From Brucella anthropi_A (GTDB lineage Bacteria > Pseudomonadota > Alphaproteobacteria > Rhizobiales > Rhizobiaceae): a stretch of DNA of 64,000 bases. This document shows, one piece after another, positions 17,147 through 25,987 of the stretch; position 1 is the first letter of the stretch, and each line of letters opens with the position of its first letter. A program made the translations under genes and the position numbers. The notes under the pieces were generated by a model, which saw only the letters and a list, made by a program, of their open reading frames with translations, made no database searches and was not told the DNA's origin. The DNA is taken from NCBI RefSeq assembly GCF_046630315.1, contig NZ_LQBD01000001.1:1-64000 (forward strand). The letters are read 5' to 3'.

Positions 17147-18156
17147 ACGTGAAATCACATCAGGGCCTTCTCTTCGCCCTCATCGGCCTCGGCCTCGCCG
17201 TCGCCTTCCCCTTTCTCACCAATGATCGCTATCTGCTCCGCATTGGAGAAATGGTTCTGATCTACTGGATTATCGTTGCCGGTCTGAACCTGCTCGTCGG
17301 TTATGTCGGCCTGATGTCCATCGGCCATGTCGGTCTTCTGTCCATTGGCGGCTATGCGTTCGCTATTCTCGCTGGCAAATTGGGGCTTCACCCCTATGCG
17401 GCGCTGATTGCTTCTGGTGGCGTGACAGCACTTGCAGCAGGCCTTTTGTGCCTACCATCGCTGCGGCTTCCGGGCTTTTATTTCGCGCTCGCAACGATTG
17501 CCTTTGCACTTATCATGGTGGAACTGGCGCTCGGCTTCTCCAGTCTTACCGGCGGCACGGTGGGGCTTGCGGTTCCGGCCTTTCCCGCGCCATTCAAGCG
17601 CACAATCGGGGAATACTGGCTGGCGCTCGGCATCGCTGCAGTCGTGACGGTTATGACCTGGAACCTGGTTCGCAGCATGTGGGGCCGCGCGATGATTTCC
17701 ATTCGAGACAGTGAAGTGGCTGCCCAAAGCGTTGCGGTGTCTATCTTCCGTACAAAGCTTACGGTTTTCCTCTTCTCCGGTTTTTGTGCAGGTGTTGCAG
17801 GCGGACTTTTCGCCCGAGCTCAAAGCCACATCACGCCCGAAGCCTTCAATTTCGATGTCTCATTGATGTTCTTCACGGCGATTATCATTGGGGGGCGCGG
17901 ATCGATCATCGGTCCAATGGTGGGCACTCTGCTGCTCGCCGTGATCCCCGATGTATTCGCTTCGATGCAGCGCTACACTGCGTTCTTTTATGGTGGCATT
18001 TTGCTCGCCGTTGTTCTCGCAATACCGCAGGGGCTCGGTGTCTGGGCCAACGATCATCTCGGCAATATCTTCGGAAAGAGCGCATCAGATGATCAGCGCG
18101 GCGCCCAAGAGCCCAACATGCCTGCATTGACGGCCCTTTTGCAGGAGAATGCCTGA
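17143..18156 (+). CDS. Branched-chain-type ABC transporter permease (LivM-like)
   Basis: A 337-residue membrane permease, the second channel subunit. The ATG at 17143 overlaps the LivH-like stop in an ATGA arrangement; the frame is open further upstream (to 16618) but that part is out-of-frame shadow of livH. The conserved YVGLMSIGHVGLLSIGGYAFA region and the coupling-helix motif (RSMWGRAMISIRDSEVAAQSVAV) mark the LivM family and its contact with the ATPases. The tail after about residue 310 is polar. Confidence 0.9.
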   Translation: MNVKSHQGLLFALIGLGLAVAFPFLTNDRYLLRIGEMVLIYWIIVAGLNLLVGYVGLMSIGHVGLLSIGGYAFAILAGKLGLHPYAALIASGGVTALAAGLLCLPSLRLPGFYFALATIAFALIMVELALGFSSLTGGTVGLAVPAFPAPFKRTIGEYWLALGIAAVVTVMTWNLVRSMWGRAMISIRDSEVAAQSVAVSIFRTKLTVFLFSGFCAGVAGGLFARAQSHITPEAFNFDVSLMFFTAIIIGGRGSIIGPMVGTLLLAVIPDVFASMQRYTAFFYGGILLAVVLAIPQGLGVWANDHLGNIFGKSASDDQRGAQEPNMPALTALLQENA

Positions 18157-18157
18157 T

Positions 18158-18961
18158 ATGAACATGATCAATCCTACAATAAGAAAAAGCACCGGCATTC
18201 TGGGCCCGGACATCCTGCAAGCGCGCAATATCTCCAAAAGTTTCGGGGGATTGAAAGCCGTCAACACTGTGTCGCTTTCCATTCAGGCTGGCCAGATTCA
18301 CGGGCTGATCGGTCCAAATGGATCGGGTAAGACCACCATGCTCAACCTCATCAGCGGTTACTATATGATTGATGACGGCGCCGTGGTGCTTGACGGCCAG
18401 GATATCAGCCGCCTTGACGTGCGCGCCCGTGCACTCGTCGGCATCGCGCGAACCTTTCAGAAACCGCGGCTGTTGCCCTCTTTAAGCGTTATCGACAACG
18501 TCATGCTCGGTGGCTGGGGCGCAGTTCAGGCCGGTTTCATTGAAACAGCGCTGCATATGCCGCGTCCCAAACGTGAGGAACGTGAGATGCGCGAACGCGC
18601 CCAGGCGCTGCTTGATGCGTCGGGTCTTGGGCATCTTGCAGGAAGGCGGTGCGAACATCTTGAACATGCCGAGCGGCGCTTTCTTGAAATCGTCCGCGCT
18701 TTGATGATCCGGCCCAAGCTGCTGCTTCTCGACGAGCCCGCGGGGGGGCTGACGGGTCGTGAGATCGAATATCTGGGACAGATTATCCAGTCGGTGGCAG
18801 AGGCGGGCATTGGCGTGCTCCTGGTCGAACACCACACGGATTTTGTCTTCCGTTTGAGCCATCACGTCACCGTGCTCAATCTGGGCGCGGTTCTGGCGGA
18901 AGGTGCGCCTGATCAAGTGCGCAACGACGCGGAAGTCGTCCGCGTTTATTTGGGGAGTTAA
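18158..18961 (+). CDS. ABC transporter ATPase (LivG-like) with altered signature motif
   Basis: A 267-residue ATPase of the LivG type. Walker A (GPNGSGKTT), the Q-loop region (ARTFQKPRL), Walker B (LLLLDEP) and the H-loop (VEHH) are all present. The ABC signature, normally LSGGQ or LSHGEQR-like in this family, reads LEHAERR: the serine is Glu and the second glycine is Ala. The frame is otherwise intact and the neighbours are complete. ATG at 18158 is preferred because AGGAG lies 10 nt upstream; an ATG at 18149 is only 1 nt from it. It is translationally coupled to livM and pairs with the LivF-like ATPase, whose signature is canonical, so a heterodimer with one degenerate composite site is possible. 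Confidence 0.88.
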   Translation: MNMINPTIRKSTGILGPDILQARNISKSFGGLKAVNTVSLSIQAGQIHGLIGPNGSGKTTMLNLISGYYMIDDGAVVLDGQDISRLDVRARALVGIARTFQKPRLLPSLSVIDNVMLGGWGAVQAGFIETALHMPRPKREEREMRERAQALLDASGLGHLAGRRCEHLEHAERRFLEIVRALMIRPKLLLLDEPAGGLTGREIEYLGQIIQSVAEAGIGVLLVEHHTDFVFRLSHHVTVLNLGAVLAEGAPDQVRNDAEVVRVYLGS

Positions 18962-18965
18962 GAGC

Positions 18966-19700
18966 ATGGCAATGATGCATAACGGCACGCCGTTGCTCGA
19001 AATCACAGATCTGAGCGTGGCTTATGGCAAGGCGCCCGTGGTCACCGGCGCGTCGCTCAGGGTCCATGCCGGTGAGTTCCACGCCATTCTCGGGCGCAAT
19101 GGTGCCGGAAAAAGCACCATGCTTCACGCGGTTTCCGGTTTGATCGGCAAGCGTAGCGGCCAGGTTCGTTTTGGTGGCGAGGATATTACGAACGCCAGCC
19201 CTGAAAGGATCGTCGAGCTTGGGCTGATCCAGGTATTGGAAGGCCACCGCATTTTTCCTTCGCTGACGGTGCAGGACAATCTTGAGGTTGCCGCATATCC
19301 CGGTAAAAAACGCGGTAAAAAGCCCGATTATGAGCGCATCTACCATTTTTTTCCTGAACTGGCATCCAAGAAGAACGATCCTGCGTCTTCGCTCTCCGGT
19401 GGTCAGCAGCAGATTCTGGCGGTTGGTCAGGGCATTCTTGCCGAGCCGCAATTGCTCGTTCTTGACGAGCCCTCGGGCGGATTGGCCCCAATCGTCGTGG
19501 ATCGCATTCTCGACGTTGCGGCGCAGCTCGCCAAGGAAGGTGCTGCGATCATTCTGGTAGAGCAGTTGGTGGAAAAGGCGCTGCTCCATGCCGATACGGC
19601 AAGCGTGATGGATACCGGACGCGTGGTGCATACGGGCAGCGCCAAAGAAATAGCCACCAGTCCAGTCATCCGGGAAATTTATCTCGGCCACACATCGTAA
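18966..19700 (+). CDS. ABC transporter ATPase (LivF-like)
   Basis: A 244-residue ATPase of the LivF type with Walker A (GRNGAGKST), canonical signature LSGGQQQ, Walker B (LLVLDEP) and the GLAP D-loop region typical of LivF. The ATG at 18966 follows GGGGAG at 8 nt and lies 4 nt after the LivG-like stop; the frame's upstream extension overlaps livG and is not used. It completes the importer: binding protein, two permeases, two ATPases. Confidence 0.9.
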   Translation: MAMMHNGTPLLEITDLSVAYGKAPVVTGASLRVHAGEFHAILGRNGAGKSTMLHAVSGLIGKRSGQVRFGGEDITNASPERIVELGLIQVLEGHRIFPSLTVQDNLEVAAYPGKKRGKKPDYERIYHFFPELASKKNDPASSLSGGQQQILAVGQGILAEPQLLVLDEPSGGLAPIVVDRILDVAAQLAKEGAAIILVEQLVEKALLHADTASVMDTGRVVHTGSAKEIATSPVIREIYLGHTS

Positions 19701-19754
19701 CCCAACAGACTTGCCAGTTAAGGCGGGCGGACATGGGGCGGCAAGACGCGCCCC

Positions 19755-20582
19755 ATGAAAGATTTCTCATGCTCAAGGATGAAGCAAGTGTCAAAGACGA
19801 CAGAACTCGCGCGCTACCATGGTAGGGTGGTTTTGGTAACCGGTGGGCTTGGCGCCATGGGATTGGCCATCGGTCGGCGATTGACCGAAGAGGGTGCAAT
19901 TGTTTATCTAGCCGATCTGACTGCCGATGACGCGGGGCGGATTGCGCAAACCTATCAGGGCGTGACACTTCCGAAGGTACTTACGCTTGACGTCAGTTCG
20001 GCGGAAAGCTGGGACGAGGCGATTAATACCATCCTCGCTGAAAGTGGCGCCTTACACCTGCTCGTCAATAATGCAGGCGTGATAACGCCCGTACCACAGC
20101 CCATTACCGATATTCCGCTCGACGAGTTTCACCGCGTGCTGAAGGTCAATCTGGACGGGGTTCTACTCGGAACACAGGCCGCATTGAAAGCAATGAAGCA
20201 AGGGGCAGGGGCGGCAATCGTCAATCTGGGTTCACTGGCCGCCTATACCGGATCTGCTGATAACGGCACTTATGGCGTGTCGAAAGGTGCGGTTCGCTCT
20301 CTCACCAAACATGCAGCGCTTTCGGCCGCGCGCAATGGTCATGATGTGCGCATCAATGTTGTGCATCCGGGCTATGTCTGGACACCGCTTGTGGCCGCCA
20401 AAGCAGCCGGGCAGTTCGGAACGGAAGACGCAGCGCGTGAAGCCTTCTCAAAAATGAACCCGTCCGGGCGCATCGTCGAACCGTGCGACGTGGCGGCGGC
20501 GATTGCGTTCCTCGGCTCAAGCGATGCCCGCATGATTCATGGAGCCGATCTTGTCATTGACGGCGGTCGCCTCATCCAGTGA
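19755..20582 (+). CDS. Short-chain dehydrogenase/reductase (SDR)
   Basis: A 275-residue classical SDR with an NAD(P)-binding Rossmann motif (TGGLGAMGLAIG), the NNAG motif (LLVNNAGV), catalytic Ser in NLGS and the YxxxK pair in YGVSK, and a GxxVxxPG-like stretch (VVHPGYVWT). An aspartate after the second strand (YLADLT) predicts NAD preference. ATG at 19755 is used; an in-frame ATG at 19779 also works. It follows the importer by 54 nt and likely shares its transcript, so it probably oxidises the imported compound or a diol derived from it. The substrate is unknown. Confidence 0.85.
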   Translation: MKDFSCSRMKQVSKTTELARYHGRVVLVTGGLGAMGLAIGRRLTEEGAIVYLADLTADDAGRIAQTYQGVTLPKVLTLDVSSAESWDEAINTILAESGALHLLVNNAGVITPVPQPITDIPLDEFHRVLKVNLDGVLLGTQAALKAMKQGAGAAIVNLGSLAAYTGSADNGTYGVSKGAVRSLTKHAALSAARNGHDVRINVVHPGYVWTPLVAAKAAGQFGTEDAAREAFSKMNPSGRIVEPCDVAAAIAFLGSSDARMIHGADLVIDGGRLIQ

Positions 20583-20591
20583 CAATTCCGG

Positions 20592-20624
20592 GCGCGACGT
20601 TAACAAAAGCCGTTAAGGTCGCGC
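20592..20624 (+). terminator. Hairpin after the importer-SDR operon
   Basis: GCGCGAC (20592-20598) pairs with GTCGCGC (20618-20624); inside, GTTAAC/GTTAAG extend the stem after one mismatch, leaving a 7-nt loop. It begins 10 nt after the SDR stop. Only a short GTTTT follows, so it is a plausible rather than certain terminator. Confidence 0.5.
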
Positions 20625-20808
20625 GGGCTCGGCGTTTTCGGCAGGTGCATGCCTCGTGGCTTTGTCGCAAAGAATTCGCTTCTTCTGAGTTCTATTGCGA
20701 TAGTGGGCAGAATTTATTGAGGTGAGAGGTGGTTCGGGAAAATTGAACAGTTGAGATAAGTGGCTTTCGGCTTTTGAACACGGCAGTATGCCGGGGACAG
20801 GAGCCAAG

Positions 20809-21117
20809 ATGACGAAACGACCCCGCCGCAATCATAGCCCGGGCTTTAAGGCGAAAGTCGCTCTCGCCCCGATCAGGGGCGAGAAGACAATGGTCGAACT
20901 CGCGCGGCAGTTCGACGTGCATGCGAACCAGATCAAGCAGTGGAAAGATCAGTTGCTCGATTGCGCAGCCGATGTCTTCGATGACGGTCGGAAAGAAGCC
21001 GCTGAGCCAGTTGTCGATGTCAAAAGCCTGCATGCCAAGATCGGCGAACTGACACTGGAGAACGATTTTTTAGCAGGCGCGCTCGGCAAGGCCGGACTGT
21101 TGAGCGGAAAGCGATGA
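20809..21117 (+). CDS. IS3-family transposase OrfA
   Basis: A 102-residue DNA-binding subunit with a helix-turn-helix (KAKVALAPIRGEKTMVELARQF…ANQIKQWK) and a C-terminal leucine-rich coiled coil (KIGELTLENDFL). In IS3 elements it recognises the inverted repeats and is fused to OrfB by a -1 frameshift. ATG at 20809 follows AGGAG; an ATG at 20788 is in frame but lacks a ribosome site. Its stop overlaps the expected OrfB start (ATGA at 21114). Confidence 0.88.
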   Translation: MTKRPRRNHSPGFKAKVALAPIRGEKTMVELARQFDVHANQIKQWKDQLLDCAADVFDDGRKEAAEPVVDVKSLHAKIGELTLENDFLAGALGKAGLLSGKR

Positions 21118-21629
21118 TCGACCGGAACCACAACTTTCCGTCTCCCGCCAGGCCAGGATACTCGGCATCAGCCGTGGCAGCGTCTACTACCTGCCGCGAA
21201 TGGCCTGTGCGGCCGATCTTGTTATGATGCGCCGGATCGACGAGTTGCATCTGGATTATCCCTTTGCCGGGAGCCGGATGCTGCAAGGGCTTTTGAAGGC
21301 AGAAGGCCATGACGTCGGCCGCCTGCATGTTCGGACCCTGATGCGGAAGATGGGCATTGAGGCGATCTATCGTCGCCCGTATACGTCCAAGCCTGCGCCT
21401 GGACACAAGGTCTATCCCTATCTTCTGAAAAATCTCGCCATCACCCGGCCCAATCAGGTCTGGGCGATGGATATCAGTTATATACCGATGGCACGGGGTT
21501 TCGTTTATCTCTGCGCCGTCGTCGATTGGTTCAGCCGCCGCGTTCTGTCTTGGAAGCTGTCGATTACGCTGGAGACGGCGTTCTGTGTCGAGGCGGTCGA
21601 AGAAGCACTGTCGAGCTACGGTAAGCCGT
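21114..21629 (+). pseudogene. IS3-family transposase OrfB, frameshifted and truncated
   Basis: OrfB should start at ATG 21114 in the -1 frame of OrfA. After about seven codons (near 21131-21134) the homologous reading continues in another frame (LSVSRQARILGISRGSVYYLP…), as expected from a single-base deletion. It then reads through MRRIDELHL, PNQVWAMDISYIP (first catalytic Asp) and VDWFSRRVLSW, and stops matching after EEALSSYGKP. The second catalytic Asp and Glu are missing. Confidence 0.82.
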
Positions 21630-21704
21630 TGAAAAGCGGTGGTTACACTGTGCTCCTTCCCAGTTCCAGAAGCCACGGAATGGTGAGAAAACTCACACAG
21701 GTAG

Positions 21705-22334
21705 ATGATGAGGCTTGCCTGTATGGAGAATTGGTCGGGTACCACTTGTGTAATTGTAGCGTCGGGACCTTCGGCCAAAGATGTCCCTCTGGAGCTTGCA
21801 AAGGATCAAGCCCGTTTCATTGCAATTAACAACTCATGGCAATTGGCGCCTTGGGCGGACGCTTTGTTTGCAGCAGACGAGGAGTGGTGGAAACATTACG
21901 AAGGATGCGGTGAGTTTTCTGGTTATAAAATGTCTACTGATTGGCAGGTAACCCGAAATAGAGAGTGGCGGATCAGATATGTACCGTGTCACTTTCAAAG
22001 CAATCAAATGCAACTTGATGGAAAATACATTGGATGGGGTGGCAATAGCGGGTTTGCGGCGTTGAATGTAGCTGCGCGCCTGGGGTGCGCGACAATACTG
22101 CTTGTCGGGTATGATTTTACACTCAGTCACGGATTTCACTGGCATGGCGCCCATCCAGATTCATTAGCAAATCCAACGGAATCGCAACTTATTCATTGGG
22201 GTAACAGCATCGACAATGCCAGCAGCGTATTGCGACAAGCGAATGTTACAGTTTTCAATTGCAGTTCAATTTCGACGCTATCAGCCTATGAGAAGATAGA
22301 TTTCAATGACGCTATTAAACGAATATCAAAATAA
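21705..22334 (+). CDS. Phage-type conserved protein (norphogenetic-protein-like)
   Basis: A 209-residue soluble protein with no signal peptide. The opening CVIVASGPSAKDVPLELAKDQARFIAINNSW resembles phage proteins annotated as norphogenetic protein and the nucleotide-sugar or DUF115-like Rossmann fold (GxGPS followed by a strand and AIN). A later stretch (LGCATILLVGYDF…GFHWHG) fits the same family. Biochemical function is not established. ATG 21705 is used, but ATG 21723 is equally possible. The gene lies directly beyond the truncated IS3 element and before a phage-type glycosyltransferase, a pairing common in phage genomes. It is more AT-rich than the host genes. Confidence 0.6.
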   Translation: MMRLACMENWSGTTCVIVASGPSAKDVPLELAKDQARFIAINNSWQLAPWADALFAADEEWWKHYEGCGEFSGYKMSTDWQVTRNREWRIRYVPCHFQSNQMQLDGKYIGWGGNSGFAALNVAARLGCATILLVGYDFTLSHGFHWHGAHPDSLANPTESQLIHWGNSIDNASSVLRQANVTVFNCSSISTLSAYEKIDFNDAIKRISK

Positions 22335-22434
22335 ATTTAAAATGATACATCTCTTAATATAAATATCTATCAATAATTATATCAATGTTTATTGAATAAT
22401 AATCATTTTCAAATATCTCCGATAGGATTCATCA

Positions 22435-23040
22435 TTGTTTCTGGTTACTGTTCTTAAAAGTGGAGGGGAATATAAGCCCGAACATGTTTACAGGCTGTGC
22501 GCTCAGGCCCAAAAGCACGCACCAGATTTAAAATTTGTTTGCCTCGCCGACGTCGAGTTGGACATTGAATACGTCAAACTCCTATATGGATGGCCGGGTT
22601 GGTGGTCAAAGATGGAAATGTTCCGGCCCGGACTATTTGATAAACCATTCCTCTATCTTGATCTCGACAGCACGATAATTGGATCGTTAGCCAATATCAG
22701 TGCCAGACAGCGATTAACAGTCCTGTCAGATTTCTATTGCCCCCAGCATATTGGCAGCGGTCTGATGCTTGTAACGCCGGACGCCGCGAAACGCGCATGG
22801 CAGGCGTGGATCGCTTCTCCTCAAATGCATATGCGCGAATGCGTAACGCGCGCCCGATGGGGCGATCAGGGCTTCCTGGAAGGAATCTGGACGGATATGG
22901 ACCGTTGGCAGAATGTATTGCCTGGGGAAATTGTGTCCCATAAGGTTGATTGCCAGTTAAAAACACCGAAGACCGCAAAAATCATCTGCTTCCATGGCAA
23001 GCCGCGGCCTTGGGAGGTAGTCGATTGCGTTCTTCGGTAA
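22435..23040 (+). CDS. Phage-type glycosyltransferase-like protein
   Basis: A 201-residue protein with GT-A-like features: an N-terminal VTVLKSGGEY strand, WPGWWSKMEMFRPGL, and a FLYLDLDSTIIG strand whose DLD would be the metal-binding DxD motif. Near the C-terminus it has GDQGFL, a typical nucleotide-sugar transferase motif, and FHGKPRPWEV. Such proteins occur in phages next to norphogenetic-type proteins and may modify virion or host glycans. The start is TTG at 22435 with AGGA upstream at 8 nt; no ATG is available. The role is inferred from family resemblance recalled from memory. Confidence 0.62.
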   Translation: MFLVTVLKSGGEYKPEHVYRLCAQAQKHAPDLKFVCLADVELDIEYVKLLYGWPGWWSKMEMFRPGLFDKPFLYLDLDSTIIGSLANISARQRLTVLSDFYCPQHIGSGLMLVTPDAAKRAWQAWIASPQMHMRECVTRARWGDQGFLEGIWTDMDRWQNVLPGEIVSHKVDCQLKTPKTAKIICFHGKPRPWEVVDCVLR

Positions 23041-23119
23041 TCCGTGGGTAGGATTTTCGGTAATACGCGGAAGGTCGGCGAAAGGATCTGGTAGAGTTCG
23101 TGCGGTTTCAGGGCGCCTT

Positions 23120-23680
23120 CGAATAGGAAAGGCGGGGTTGCCCCACACTCGCACCGGGCGCGCCGAGTTGGCCTTTTCATTTGGCTGATTCCGATGGCCC
23201 ATGATGCGGACGGCAAGCTTGAGAAGCTGTTATTCAAGGGGCGACCGACGACCGAAAGACATGCAGGGCCGGATTCCAACGATGTTACGCGGTAACTGAA
23301 GCATAGCGCAGAGGCGCTGACGTTGCCGTGACCGGAGTATCGCCCCGCGCACCCGGATGGTTATGGCTGCACATGATTTGCGTGTGTTTCGCGGTCGTTG
23401 AGCGTAAAGCTTCGTCGATCTATAGCAATCGGCGCAAGGCTGGGTGACGATGCGGATGGACGGTGCTGACCAGATCGTGCCTCTCATCAACCCAAAGACT
23501 GGAGAAATTCGTCAAGTGCAGATTGTTGTCGCGGCTCGACCGACGCCCAATCCGACGTTTTCCTATACGGGGCTGGACCAGAAGCTACCGGATTGGATCG
23601 AAGGTCGAAAGCGTATGTGATCTATGCAGGCGGCGTTACGAAGCCAATCTCGCTGATGCGGACGAAAAGCCCACGATATC
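23120..23680 (+). pseudogene. Degraded IS21-family transposase (IstA) remnant
   Basis: No intact gene spans 23041-24166. Reading all plus-strand frames recovers fragments in IstA order: AELAFSF (near 23164), GKLEKLLF (near 23214), LTLP-PEYRPAHPDGYG (near 23320-23370), then a continuous piece 23450-23620 with VPLINPKTGEIRQVQIVVA and QKLPDWIEG, then YAGGVTKPIS in a further frame (23622-23654). These match the IS21 transposase pattern (…LWEEY..EHPDGYGY…, …GEVRxAQIFVAV…TQxLPDWI…GGVP) with several frameshifts and a stop. It is an old, inactive remnant. Confidence 0.65.
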
Positions 23681-24166
23681 GTGGAGAGCTTGGCGTTCTC
23701 CCCTCGGCACGGCGATAAACATATGTCTCTTGATGCGGCTTGCGACGAATATCTCCCATCATCAATTTGGCGTGTTGATACTCGTTAGACGCCAGCCTGT
23801 GCTTGAACATTTCTGCTTATGCCGACTGTCCGGTTGAAATGGCGAGCAATTCAGTGATTATCGCGAAACCCCAATGAGACAGTCGGGCCTATAACAGGAC
23901 GTGGGGCTCAGCATGCGCTTCCACCCTATCCATAATCACCCACATAGGAAAAGCGATAATCGCCTTTGTTATGCTTTCTGGGGCCAGACCAAGTGATTGA
24001 GCGGACGATCACGAAAATGCGAGTTAGTTTCGAAGTCGGAGTGATACGGAGTTACCAAACGAACAGCGATAATGCCCATTACTTATCCTGTAATAAGTGC
24101 CAATTTCTTTTCCCATGCGAATGATAGATATTGAGTAATTATATTTCCCTAAAATAGGATTTTAAT
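23681..24166. other. Unassigned island spacer
   Basis: About 490 bp between the IS21 remnant and the AT-rich gene block. No frame longer than about 60 codons looks coding and no RNA structure stands out. Base composition shifts to AT-rich around 24060-24166, just before the 143-residue gene; AGGA precedes that gene's ATG. Confidence 0.4.
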
Positions 24167-24598
24167 ATGACTGCCACTCCATGCAATATTATAGTATATG
24201 ATTTCTCGATAGAAGGAGTTTCTGGAAACAGTGTTTCATTTGAGAGAGGAAATGAAGTTAACATATATATATCTTTCTCTATATGCGATAATACCGGAGC
24301 CATCGTCTCTCCACAAAATAAAAACATCGAAGTAAGTGTAATTAATTATTACACGCAAGAAGACGATTATAATGGACTAAATATAGTTCAAAAATCAGAT
24401 AAGGTGCCGGACGGTAATTTAAATGGTTCATATTATAAAGTATTTACAGTTTCAGGTGGCAATGATGTTTCTCTGAAATCCTTGACGATTGGCTATAAAA
24501 TTACTCTCAGTGACAGTGTCTATACGGGGGAAGCGATCAGTGCGGCGTCTCGTGGCGCTCAAAATTATATTGCCATTCAATCGTTTTCGTCAAAGTAA
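24167..24598 (+). CDS. Unrecognised AT-rich protein, 143 residues
   Basis: Function unknown. The protein is soluble-looking, without signal peptide or membrane segment, and rich in beta-formers, Ser, Asn and Ile (…GNEVNIYISFSICDNTGAIVSP…). Its order of elements, N-terminal strand, GN….ISF, DN, P-Q, acidic strand, then a block that ends in an IQ/MIQ-type strand, resembles the N-terminal half of the larger protein at 24890, so the two may be distant paralogues. Codon and base use are strongly AT-rich, unlike the host genes but like the 24890 gene. ATG is preceded by AGGA. It lies upstream of an Rhs-type gene, so an accessory, delivery or immunity-like role is possible but unproven. Confidence 0.7.
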   Translation: MTATPCNIIVYDFSIEGVSGNSVSFERGNEVNIYISFSICDNTGAIVSPQNKNIEVSVINYYTQEDDYNGLNIVQKSDKVPDGNLNGSYYKVFTVSGGNDVSLKSLTIGYKITLSDSVYTGEAISAASRGAQNYIAIQSFSSK

Positions 24599-24889
24599 AT
24601 CCAGAATTAAAGTACCGCCTTTCAGACGATATACATTGACGTAATTGAAAGTTTTAAAGATATTCCAGATAAAATGGAATCTTCCGGACGGTATTTAAGT
24701 GTTTATTATGCCGCGCTATCTTGCACAAAACCGCTCTGCATCTTTGCTGGAATGCTCTAATAACAGAGAGGATAGTGCGAATTAGTATATATAAGCTCTT
24801 AATTTATGTGCAAATATATAGACGAAAATACTTTAGAAAATCTTCTTGAAAATGATTCGATATCAAATATTTCAATATGGAGCGTAGTA

Positions 24890-25987
24890 ATGAGCAATGT
24901 TTGGAAAAATGTAAATCCATCATCAGTATCTATATCCCTCATTTCCGGGCAATCAATGGGAATGATATATGGAAACGGTTTGAATATGATTCCCGTTATC
25001 ATAAGTTTTACTCCATTGGATGAGAACAATCAAAATATAGATGTTCCGCAAGCTGAACTGGACGCATCTGTTACATTAATTTTCGGACAGGATAAATCTA
25101 ATAAACCCTTCACCAAATTATCCTATGTTCCGCGAGCGGCTTCTCCTTATAAGGGGTCAGTTCCTGCATTTACGACAGGCAAGTCAAATTCGAATAACTT
25201 CACGAATACTGACAGCGGAAGCAAAGTTGCTACTAGTATAAGCAAAAGTCAAGTAATGGCATATGTTTGTGCATCCAGCCTTGCCACTAATGACATATTG
25301 CTAGGAGTTATGATCCAGCCTACATACGGAAATTTGAGGCCGTATTCGCCGGCCAATGGCACTCTGTCGCAAAGCGATACTGTAACACTCAGGGTAATCC
25401 CCCCATTTTCACTAGCTGACCAGTCAAAGATGGTTTTTGAAGATGTCAATAGTGGACAGGCAGATAAAAATCATTTTTATTGGAATTATCGTCTTAGAAT
25501 TAATATAGATAATTTACATTTAACAGACTATTTGGTTAATGAAAGTATTCCTGGGTTTAAAAGCTCGTATGGACCTCATAAAAGTATATTTATGTGGGCA
25601 AACAATAAAAGTGATAATAAAGTAGATGGGTCTGCGGTAAATGATTTTTTTAGTAAATGGAGTCATGCCGGTAATCATTCCTTTTATTATTATGTATGGC
25701 AGCCAGGTACAAGTACAGCTATAATACCAACAGTATGGTGGCCGTCAAATTACCCTATATCCCCTTCTGTAGAATCAAATTGTCTAAGTTTTAGTGTATT
25801 TGACCTTGTATATAGTAGCGATACTGGAGCATACGCAAATTCTGTATGTATAACTTTATTTGACCAATATGGAAATAGTGGTTTATTCAGTTTAACCCCA
25901 GATGGCAGCAGAATAAAGGTTTCTGCTGGGGTTTTTGATTATGGGCGTGATATTGCCAGTGTATTTAATACGCCTCCAAGTAAATAA
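24890..25987 (+). CDS. Unrecognised AT-rich protein, 365 residues, two beta-rich modules
   Basis: Function unknown. The frame opens at 24806, but ATG 24890 has GGAG at 7 nt and gives the natural N-terminus MSNVWKNV. No signal peptide or transmembrane segment. Module 1 (about 1-195) has YGNGLNMIPVIISFTPLDENNQNIDVPQ and ends in DTVTLRVIPPF; module 2 (about 200-365) is aromatic-rich (NHFYWNYRLRINI, HSFYYYVWQPG, TVWWPSNYPIS), which suggests a beta-sandwich or lectin-like surface. The same base composition, and some of the same sequence pattern, appear in the 143-residue neighbour. It is followed by a palindrome-rich gap and the Rhs gene. A partner role with the Rhs protein is inference from adjacency. 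Confidence 0.72.
   Translation: MSNVWKNVNPSSVSISLISGQSMGMIYGNGLNMIPVIISFTPLDENNQNIDVPQAELDASVTLIFGQDKSNKPFTKLSYVPRAASPYKGSVPAFTTGKSNSNNFTNTDSGSKVATSISKSQVMAYVCASSLATNDILLGVMIQPTYGNLRPYSPANGTLSQSDTVTLRVIPPFSLADQSKMVFEDVNSGQADKNHFYWNYRLRINIDNLHLTDYLVNESIPGFKSSYGPHKSIFMWANNKSDNKVDGSAVNDFFSKWSHAGNHSFYYYVWQPGTSTAIIPTVWWPSNYPISPSVESNCLSFSVFDLVYSSDTGAYANSVCITLFDQYGNSGLFSLTPDGSRIKVSAGVFDYGRDIASVFNTPPSK

Larger units (their letters stand above)
20700..21629 (+). mobile_element. IS3-family insertion sequence, 3'-truncated
   Basis: The segment carries orfA and the 5' two-thirds of orfB of an IS3-family element. Homology to the family stops at about 21629, before the last catalytic Glu region of the DDE domain, and phage-like sequence follows. 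The left end is not resolved; the start given is approximate. The element is dead and marks the left boundary of the accessory island. Confidence 0.75.

Noticed and set aside
25906..25928. Hairpin followed by GGGTTTTT resembling a terminator
   Set aside because: It lies within the coding end of the 365-residue protein about 60 bases before the stop, so it would cut the gene; probably chance, though premature termination cannot be excluded.
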